The position numbers and the translations under genes were made by a program. From Nitrospinae bacterium RIFCSPLOWO2_12_39_16 (lineage in GTDB: Bacteria; Nitrospinota; Nitrospinia; UBA9942): a stretch of 5,040 nucleotides of DNA. The notes beneath the pieces were generated by a model, which worked only from the letters and a program-made list of their open reading frames with translations, searched no databases and was not told where the DNA came from. This document shows, in pieces, positions 1-4,395 of the stretch (position 1 is the first letter of the stretch; each line of letters starts with the position of its first letter). Where the stretch lies: the NCBI GenBank assembly GCA_001805005.1, contig MHDO01000082.1, positions 1 to 5,040 of the forward strand, in the 5' to 3' direction.

Positions 1-397
1 TATTTAAGTCAGTGAGCCCTTTTTCAGGGAGGTCAAAGAATTTCTTTATGTCAATGACTGAAAGAATCTCTCCTCTCACATTTATAATTCCAAGGACAAA
101 GGAAGGTATGCCGGGGATAGGGGTAAGCTCTGTCAACGGATAAACCTCACGGACATATTTCAGCTCAACCCCATATCTCTCATATGCAAGCATGAATTCC
201 AGCACCTCAATAGATTCCTCTTTCTTTAATCCCTCATTTGACTCAAGGGCAGTTATCTTTGCCCTCTCCTTGAGGATTCTATCCCTCTCTTCCCTGCTCG
301 GCTGAAACCCTTTCTCAACTATAGCCTTCGCCTTCTCAATACGGGAGTGGATTTCATTCCAGTCTATGTTTTTTTTCATATCCTTTGGCTTATTCAT
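1..397 (-). CDS. CheW-family adaptor with N-terminal extension (WspD-like position), 3'-truncated by window edge
   Basis: The frame is open from an ATG at 397 to the window edge, giving the first 132 residues with no stop. Residues 1-60 are a charged, probably helical extension (DWNEIHSRIEKAK around 12-24, then RERA-type ILKERAK near 41-47). The CheW fold begins near residue 64 with EVLEFMLAYERYGVELKYV, followed by the CheW signature GIINVRGEILSVIDIK at about 103-118, which keeps the Arg (R108) of the NxRG motif. CheW proteins are cytoplasmic adaptors that join chemoreceptors to the CheA kinase. The order cheW, cheR-TPR, cheW(extended) matches wspB-C-D, where WspD also has an N-terminal extension, but the WspD cysteine motif is absent here. 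The start has no good SD; an alternative ATG (Met7, at 379) has AAAGGAT too close to be a standard site. A 110-bp gap with a palindromic repeat separates it from cheR. The CheW assignment is secure; the pathway role is inferred. Confidence 0.9.
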   Translation of the reverse strand, partial: MNKPKDMKKNIDWNEIHSRIEKAKAIVEKGFQPSREERDRILKERAKITALESNEGLKKEESIEVLEFMLAYERYGVELKYVREVYPLTELTPIPGIPSFVLGIINVRGEILSVIDIKKFFDLPEKGLTDLN

Positions 398-414
398 ATA
401 TGAGAAGTTATATA

Positions 415-483
415 GCCACAAAGACACAAAGGCACAAAAAAATAAAGGATAATTTTTTCTTTGAGTCTTCAAGTCTTTGAGGC
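415..483. repeat. 69-nt imperfect palindromic repeat built from octamer units
   Basis: Two 24-nt arms (415-438 and 460-483) are inverted copies matching at 18 of 24 positions, one mismatch being a possible G-U pair. Each arm is itself three tandem octamers: CCACAAAG, ACACAAAG, GCACAAAA at 416-439, and CTTTGAGT, CTTCAAGT, CTTTGAGG at 459-482. An inner A-run/T-run pair (437-443 with 452-458) extends the hairpin and leaves an 8-nt loop. The element fills most of the gap between cheR and the downstream cheW. From memory, CACAAAGACACAAAGG-type strings occur as dispersed intergenic repeats in several environmental bacterial genomes; copy number in this genome cannot be seen from one window. It could act as a transcript stabiliser, attenuator or mobile palindromic (REP/MITE-like) element. 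It is not a canonical terminator, because the GC content of the stem is low and there is no U-tract directly after the outer stem. Confidence 0.7.
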
Positions 484-507
484 ATGTTTTTGTTCATATA
501 AAATTCT

Positions 508-1008
508 TCAATGAGTCCTCTCCGATACCATTATTGACTCTATTATTTCAGATAATCTCCCTGCCGTAATCCCATCAGATTCAGGTATAACCTCTTCATC
601 GTTGTAGCTTGATAAAAGCTCAATTGCATTTCTAAAATATCTCTTTGAGGTCTTTAATTTACCTCTCCTGACCATTAGATTTCCAAGCATAAAATATGCA
701 AGTATGAAATCATTGTCAAGGTAAATCGTTTTCTTCAGAGACTTGACTGCATCCATCATTCTCCCCTGTTCAATAAAGATTGTGGCGAGGAGGTAATGAT
801 AATATGGATTGAGCTTGTCAGATGAGATTGCCTCTTCGCACCACTTCAGGGCGTCATTGAGCCTCCCCTGATTTGCATACCCTCTTACCAGCATTGAAAG
901 AATCTCTGCCTTGTCCTCATCCTTCAGAGACAAACCCGAAATCTTTCTCACTGCATCATCATATCTCCCCTGCTCAAAGATTTTTATAACATCCTTCCTT
1001 AAATCCAT
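508..1008 (-). CDS. Candidate internal in-frame ORF of cheR: free-standing TPR protein from Met337
   Basis: An in-frame ATG at 1008-1006 (Met337 of the CheR protein) is preceded by GGAGGTGA (1020-1013), fully complementary to the 16S rRNA anti-SD, with 7 nt between GGAGG and the ATG. Initiation here would make a 166-residue protein of TPR repeats only, starting MDLRKDVIKIFEQGRYDDAV, exactly where the charged linker ends and the TPR domain begins. Family precedent for in-frame short forms exists in chemotaxis (E. coli CheA short form from an internal start). The caution is that the coding strand is purine-rich here because the linker encodes Lys/Glu/Gly, so a GGAGG match could arise by composition. 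Expression is inferred, not shown. Confidence 0.4.
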   Translation of the reverse strand: MDLRKDVIKIFEQGRYDDAVRKISGLSLKDEDKAEILSMLVRGYANQGRLNDALKWCEEAISSDKLNPYYHYLLATIFIEQGRMMDAVKSLKKTIYLDNDFILAYFMLGNLMVRRGKLKTSKRYFRNAIELLSSYNDEEVIPESDGITAGRLSEIIESIMVSERTH

Positions 1009-2016
1009 ACTCTCACCTCCCTCTTTTTTTATATCATTTTTTATTTCTATCTTTTCTCTCTCCCCGTCTTTAACTGATTTTAAAGGTCTGTCAGTGCCAA
1101 TCCATCTCTTGACGAATGGAATATATGGTGCAAACTTTTCTGGTTGAAAATCATCTGAAATGCCAACCTTTTTAGAGAGTTTTCTATATACAACTGTTTC
1201 ATCAATGCTGAGAGGGGCAAATTTAGATGCCGCCGATTTAATAAAATCCGTAGGCCCAACTAATAGCCAGCCCTTATCAACAAGAGAGTTATAAAAGCCA
1301 TTAACCACCCTGTCTGCCAGCTTCGGAGAAAAATACATAAGGACATTATGGCAGAAGATTATATCCATGCCGTTTGTATTGTTTAAAAGCGAGGGGTAAA
1401 CATCTTCAGCGAGATTCAGATATTCAAACATCACCATATTTTTAAGAACCGGGATTATCCTGTAATTGCCTTCCTCCGTCTTCTTAAAATAACCCTCTTT
1501 AACCCATGAAGGGGTGCTGCGGAAAGACCAGTCAGTGTATATCCCTTCCACCCCCTTTTTAAGCAAATGCGGATTGATGTCTGTTGCAAGGATAGTAATT
1601 TTCCAGTCATTAATATCAGGAATCATCTTTTTAAGCAATATCGCAATTGAGTGTGCCTCCTCACCGCCGCTGCACCCTGCACTCCATATCCTCAAATACC
1701 CTGCATCCTGCCTTGAGCCAATCAATTCAGGGAGTATCTTCTCTTCAAGTATCTCAAAATTTTTCTTGTTGCGGAAAAAGTATGTCTCTCCGACTGTGAG
1801 ATGGCTTGACAGAATCTCAATGTGCGCCCTTGCCAGCTTTGCTGACATGAACCAGCTTATAAACTCTAATGGATTTTTATATCCAAACTCAGCTGAGGCA
1901 GATTTAATTTTCCTTTCAAGGTCGCTCCATTTGGACTCTGGGAAGTGCAATCCCATAATGGATGCAATAAATTCACTCAATTGGGAAAGAATAGTGTCTG
2001 AAATTTGACTTGTCAT
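508..2016 (-). CDS. CheR-family chemoreceptor methyltransferase with C-terminal TPR domain (WspC-like)
   Basis: This 502-residue SAM-dependent methyltransferase should methylate glutamates on a chemoreceptor signalling domain. Residues 1-75 form the CheR N-terminal helical domain. The catalytic domain follows: LTVGETYFFRN at 73-83 (conserved Arg82), SAM-binding motif I WSAGCSGGEE at 111-120, ATDIN at 144-148 (acidic Asp146), and FCHNVLMYF at 221-229 in place of the usual CRNVxIYF. The beta-subdomain loop after YF (176-177) is about three residues shorter than in E. coli CheR by hand alignment, which is the pattern linked to enzymes that do not need a receptor C-terminal pentapeptide. A charged linker (about 283-336) leads to roughly four TPR units (341-470), with motifs such as YANQGRLNDALKWCEEAI. 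WspC has the same CheR-TPR architecture. The ATG overlaps the cheW stop as ATGA and has no visible SD, so translational coupling is likely. An internal SD precedes Met337. Confidence 0.95.
   Translation of the reverse strand: MTSQISDTILSQLSEFIASIMGLHFPESKWSDLERKIKSASAEFGYKNPLEFISWFMSAKLARAHIEILSSHLTVGETYFFRNKKNFEILEEKILPELIGSRQDAGYLRIWSAGCSGGEEAHSIAILLKKMIPDINDWKITILATDINPHLLKKGVEGIYTDWSFRSTPSWVKEGYFKKTEEGNYRIIPVLKNMVMFEYLNLAEDVYPSLLNNTNGMDIIFCHNVLMYFSPKLADRVVNGFYNSLVDKGWLLVGPTDFIKSAASKFAPLSIDETVVYRKLSKKVGISDDFQPEKFAPYIPFVKRWIGTDRPLKSVKDGEREKIEIKNDIKKEGGESMDLRKDVIKIFEQGRYDDAVRKISGLSLKDEDKAEILSMLVRGYANQGRLNDALKWCEEAISSDKLNPYYHYLLATIFIEQGRMMDAVKSLKKTIYLDNDFILAYFMLGNLMVRRGKLKTSKRYFRNAIELLSSYNDEEVIPESDGITAGRLSEIIESIMVSERTH
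1013..1020 (-). promoter_or_regulatory. Strong internal Shine-Dalgarno inside cheR
   Basis: On the minus strand this reads GGAGGTGA, 7 nt (from the GGAGG core) before the in-frame ATG of Met337. It is the best SD match noticed in the window, better than that of the annotated cheR start, which has none. It either drives a TPR-only product or is a by-product of purine-rich Lys/Glu/Gly codons in the linker. Confidence 0.5.
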
Positions 2017-2471
2017 TTTTTATTCATTGCATCATTCAGTGTCTTTTCCTCTTCAAGAGACAGAAACTTATCAATATCATGGATGAGTATAATGCCATCC
2101 TCAAGTTTTACAACACCTTCAACATACTCAATTCCAGATATAATCTTATCAGCCGTTATTATCTTATGTTCAGGAAATTCAAGGACACCAGCAACATTAT
2201 CCACCAGTATCCCCAATAGTCTTTTTTTTGAATGTGATATGACGATGTGGTCATTAAGATTAACTTCCTTTTCGGAGAGATTGAACCTCTTGCGGATATT
2301 TACAACAGGGATAATCTGACCATGAAGGTTTATAACACCTATGACAATATCAGGGGCTTTAGGGAGTGGAACAATCTCAATTATGCGGATAGCCCTTTCG
2401 ACTGCCGAGAGCGGCAGTGCAAATCTCTGGCTATCAAGGGTAAAGACGACAAGCTGAATTGAAGCGTTCAT
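2013..2471 (-). CDS. CheW-family chemosensory adaptor (WspB-like position)
   Basis: This 152-residue, single-domain CheW has the normal length for the family. The protein begins IQLVVFTLDSQRFALPL (residues 5-21), typical of CheW beta strands. The signature segment GVINLHGQIIPVVNIRKRF lies at 45-63, and the second half has GILVDNVAGVLEF (87-99) and DGIILIHDIDKFL (125-137). The position of the NxRG arginine, R62 in E. coli CheW and involved in receptor coupling, is His50 here, whereas the second CheW in the window keeps Arg. It should bridge a receptor and a CheA kinase in the cytoplasm. The start is supported by GGGAGGG at 2483-2477. Its TGA overlaps the cheR ATG by four bases, so the two are translationally coupled. 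It begins 47 bp after pmbA with no clear promoter between, so it may be read from the upstream transcript. Confidence 0.95.
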   Translation of the reverse strand: MNASIQLVVFTLDSQRFALPLSAVERAIRIIEIVPLPKAPDIVIGVINLHGQIIPVVNIRKRFNLSEKEVNLNDHIVISHSKKRLLGILVDNVAGVLEFPEHKIITADKIISGIEYVEGVVKLEDGIILIHDIDKFLSLEEEKTLNDAMNKK

Positions 2472-2476
2472 AAGAA

Positions 2477-2483
2477 CCCTCCC
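2477..2483 (-). promoter_or_regulatory. Shine-Dalgarno of cheW
   Basis: Minus-strand GGGAGGG lies 6 nt (from the GGAGG core) before the ATG at 2471. It fixes the start of the first cheW and is the entry point for the coupled cheW-cheR pair. Confidence 0.75.
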
Positions 2484-2518
2484 ACTCTGCGGTTTATCAG
2501 ATTTTGTTCAACTACGCC

Positions 2519-3856
2519 TTAACTACCGCTTATAACTGCTTCTGAAATCTTTATTGATGGTGAGCCTATTCTTCCAAAGAATCTCAAGTCATCTGCAATA
2601 GCCTCAACACCTTTCATAAGCTCCAATATATTCCCTGCCATAACCACACCTCTTACAGGAAATGAGAATTTACCATTCTCTATCCAATGCCCTGCAATTC
2701 CAATAGAGAAATCGCCTGATATGGGATTTGCGGTGTGGACACCCATTGCCTCTGAAATATGAATACCTTTATCTATACCCTTTATTAAATCCTCCATTGA
2801 TATATTCCCTTTTTCAATAAATAGGTTTGTAATTCCAACACCCGGAAGCCCTTTAAACCCTCCCCTCACACCATTGCCTGTGGATGCCGTTTTCCACTTA
2901 TTTGCCGTATATATGTTGTGAAGAAAAGCCTTAAGATAACCCTTTTCTATTAATAATGTCTTTCCTGCAGCAGTCCCCTCTCCATCCACTGGTGCAGAGC
3001 CAATGCCCCCTTCAAGTGTGCCGTCATCAATCAGATTTATTATCGGTGATGCAACATTAGAGTTTAGCTTATCAGACAGCATAGACTTTCCTTTCTGAAC
3101 AGAATCAGCAGAAAGGGATGAAGATAAAATTCCTATAAAATCACAAGAGACCTTCGGGTCAAGAATAACAGGGATGCGGCAGGTATTAATCTTTTTTGCT
3201 CCAAGCATATCAATTGCCTTTCTCGCCGCCTCTATGCCGACTTCATCTGTCTTTAGACTATCATAAAACCTGTTGTAATCAAACTCCCACCCTGTCTCAG
3301 AATTTCCATTCTCCTCTGCTACAAGCATTATACTTGTAGAGCAGACAGTATCACTGTAAATAGATTTTACCCCATTAGAGTTCATAAGAACCCTTCTATA
3401 TTCTGAATCCTCATAAGATGCGTGTCTTATATTCTTTATCCTTTTATCATACTGGCGGGCAGCCCTCTCCAGCCGCATACATCTTTCTATCTTTTCTTTT
3501 TCACCTATTCCTTTAAGTTTGTCATCATATAATTTCTTAATATATGCCTCTTTGGAGGGTTTTGAAAAGGAGATATCGGCATCTACTTCATTGTTTGCTG
3601 CATTCTCAAATGCCTCTTTTATAAGCCTGTCTATTGAAGGAGGGGAGTTATCAGATGTATATGAAAATCCCAATTTGTTTCCCAACAAAATTCTTAAAGA
3701 TAATCCACGGCTTGCAGCAGACTGAAAGGAATCTACAGCCTGCTCCTTCACCTCAATAGAGATAGATGATTCTTCAATGGCAAAAACCTCTGCACTGTCA
3801 GGTTTCTTTTTAAAAGCCTTGTTTAAAATTTCTTCAGCAATATTTACAATTTCCAT
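2519..3856 (-). CDS. pmbA: TldE/PmbA, metalloprotease-complex subunit
   Basis: This is a 445-residue protein, close to the roughly 450 residues of E. coli TldE (PmbA). TldD and TldE form a heterodimeric zinc metalloprotease that cleaves unfolded peptides, matures microcin B17 and degrades the antitoxin CcdA in E. coli. The TldD subunit carries the HExxxH zinc site. No HExxxH is present here, which together with the length and C-terminal pattern assigns the protein to the TldE/PmbA subunit. Diagnostic stretches are VDGEGTAAGKT (290-300), STGNGVRGG (325-333), NPISGDFSIGIAGHWIENG (377-395), PVRGVVMAGNILEL (400-413), and DDLRFFGRIGSPSIKISEAVISG (422-444). No signal peptide is seen. AAGGAGT 5 nt upstream sets the start, 12 bp after the DUF2283 stop, so co-transcription is likely. 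A tldD partner is not in the window. Confidence 0.95.
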   Translation of the reverse strand: MEIVNIAEEILNKAFKKKPDSAEVFAIEESSISIEVKEQAVDSFQSAASRGLSLRILLGNKLGFSYTSDNSPPSIDRLIKEAFENAANNEVDADISFSKPSKEAYIKKLYDDKLKGIGEKEKIERCMRLERAARQYDKRIKNIRHASYEDSEYRRVLMNSNGVKSIYSDTVCSTSIMLVAEENGNSETGWEFDYNRFYDSLKTDEVGIEAARKAIDMLGAKKINTCRIPVILDPKVSCDFIGILSSSLSADSVQKGKSMLSDKLNSNVASPIINLIDDGTLEGGIGSAPVDGEGTAAGKTLLIEKGYLKAFLHNIYTANKWKTASTGNGVRGGFKGLPGVGITNLFIEKGNISMEDLIKGIDKGIHISEAMGVHTANPISGDFSIGIAGHWIENGKFSFPVRGVVMAGNILELMKGVEAIADDLRFFGRIGSPSIKISEAVISGS

Positions 3857-3860
3857 TTTA

Positions 3861-3867
3861 ACTCCTT
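3861..3867 (-). promoter_or_regulatory. Shine-Dalgarno of pmbA
   Basis: Minus-strand AAGGAGT, 5 nt (from GGAG) before the ATG at 3856, lies wholly inside the 12-bp gap after the DUF2283 stop. It confirms the pmbA start and implies that the two genes share a transcript. Confidence 0.75.
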
Positions 3868-3868
3868 A

Positions 3869-4087
3869 TTATGCTATCGCCTTTTCCTTCACTATCGTAA
3901 AGTCAATCAGGTCAAGAGGATTTTTTGTTGTCCTTTTCCCAGCGTCAAGTATTTCAATAGCAACAATCCTTCCATCTTTTGAATAATCTACTACTAAGCC
4001 ATCAAGTTCAACTGATTCAGCTATTTGCTCTTCAGCTATAAATTCAATATTGAGTAAATCATATTTTGGGTCGTATTCTATCTTCAT
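3869..4087 (-). CDS. DUF2283 family small protein, possible antitoxin-like partner
   Basis: This 72-residue protein starts MKIEYDPKYDLLNIEF, the DUF2283 pattern, followed by ESVELDGLVVDYSKDGRIVAIEILDAG (residues 24-50), where vDyd-dG-ivaiEIL is the family hallmark. A longer reading from TTG at 4102 is possible, but the ATG at 4087 is preferred: AAGGAGG sits 4 nt upstream, and it overlaps the stop of the DUF4258 gene as ATGA. DUF2283 is a domain of unknown function, about 60-80 residues, often encoded next to a DUF4258 gene, and the pair is suspected by context to be a toxin-antitoxin-like module. No DNA-binding motif is obvious in the sequence. A molecular function cannot be assigned. The tail (GKRTTKNPLDLIDFTIVKEKAIA) is longer than the core domain and could contact the partner. 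Confidence 0.88.
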   Translation of the reverse strand: MKIEYDPKYDLLNIEFIAEEQIAESVELDGLVVDYSKDGRIVAIEILDAGKRTTKNPLDLIDFTIVKEKAIA

Positions 4088-4344
4088 TTCTCCTCCTTCC
4101 AATAACGGTTAATTTGTGAGGTAAAGTAAGCCGTTACTACAATATATACTTCGTCTTTCTTTTCAAATACAACTCTTAAAAGATATTTCTTATTCTCTAT
4201 AATAAACATCTTCTGTGCTACCTTTCTACCTCCATAACCATCTACCAGTTGCACAGGACTACTAATAGTTTCTTCTATCCACTCTTTTCTAATACCTCGC
4301 CTTTTAATCTTTCTTTCTGCAATAGGAATAATTTCAATTTTCAT
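4084..4344 (-). CDS. DUF4258 family small protein, possible toxin-like partner
   Basis: This 86-residue basic protein runs from an ATG at 4344; a GTG immediately before it at 4347 is an equally possible start adding one residue. Neither has a good SD. Family-like features are an N-terminal segment with AERKIKRRGIRKEWIEETISSP (about 9-30, the R-x-x-x-R-G-I then helix pattern), a Gly-rich turn VDGYGGRKVAQK (34-45), and strands KYLLRVVFEKKDEVYIVVTAYFTS ending INRYWK (53-83). DUF4258 proteins are small beta-rich proteins repeatedly found next to DUF2283 or similar small partners, so a toxin role is suspected by context only. The stop codon overlaps the DUF2283 ATG (ATGA), and its last codons supply that gene's SD, so production of the two is tightly linked. 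No catalytic residue can be named. Confidence 0.85.
   Translation of the reverse strand: MKIEIIPIAERKIKRRGIRKEWIEETISSPVQLVDGYGGRKVAQKMFIIENKKYLLRVVFEKKDEVYIVVTAYFTSQINRYWKEEK
4091..4098 (-). promoter_or_regulatory. Shine-Dalgarno of the DUF2283 gene, inside the DUF4258 coding end
   Basis: Minus-strand AAGGAGGA lies in the last codons (Lys-Glu-Glu-Lys) of the DUF4258 gene, 4 nt from the GGAGG core to the ATG at 4087. It decides the ATG at 4087 over the upstream TTG at 4102 as the DUF2283 start. Confidence 0.75.
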
Positions 4345-4356
4345 CACAAATATATC

Positions 4357-4371
4357 ATTTGCTTAACAAAT
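4357..4371. promoter_or_regulatory. Short palindrome upstream of the DUF4258-DUF2283 pair, possible operator
   Basis: ATTTG-CTTAA-CAAAT has perfect 5-bp inverted arms and lies 13-27 nt before the DUF4258 ATG, in the 51-bp gap after the phosphorylase gene. This is where a self-regulated small-gene pair would have its operator. The arms are short and AT-rich, so chance is a real alternative. No clear -35/-10 pair with normal spacing was found around it. Confidence 0.25.
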
Positions 4372-4395
4372 AACAGCATTTCAAGATTTTTATAA

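Noticed and set aside
398..426. Possible promoter for the second cheW: TATATA near 405-411 with TTGTGC 17 bp upstream inside the repeat
   Set aside because: The -35 match is only 3 of 6, the -10 match is 4 of 6, and the transcription start would fall on the ATG; too weak to call.
437..458. A-run/T-run hairpin as a rho-independent terminator after cheR
   Set aside because: The inner stem is pure A/T with no GC-rich base and no downstream U-tract in the correct arrangement; it fits better as the centre of the palindromic repeat.
415..483. CRISPR array or tRNA/ncRNA gene in the cheR-cheW gap
   Set aside because: The octamer units are contiguous with no spacers, and no tRNA-like cloverleaf or conserved arm sequence is visible.
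911..1147. Plus-strand ORF of 78 codons opposite the cheR linker
   Set aside because: It arises from the purine-rich linker read in reverse, giving a Ser/Phe/Pro-rich string without motifs.
1514..2008. Plus-strand ORF of 164 codons opposite cheR
   Set aside because: It is antisense to the conserved CheR catalytic domain; its translation shows no family motif and there is no SD. It is a shadow frame.
2005..2319. Overlapping plus-strand ORFs opposite the first cheW (also 2010-2219 and 2247-2462)
   Set aside because: All lie opposite a well-recognised CheW, have biased Ser/Ile/Asn-rich translations and no recognisable domain.
3519..3986. Plus-strand ORFs opposite the pmbA start region and the DUF2283 gene
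   Set aside because: They are antisense to confidently assigned genes, with no SD and no recognisable protein.
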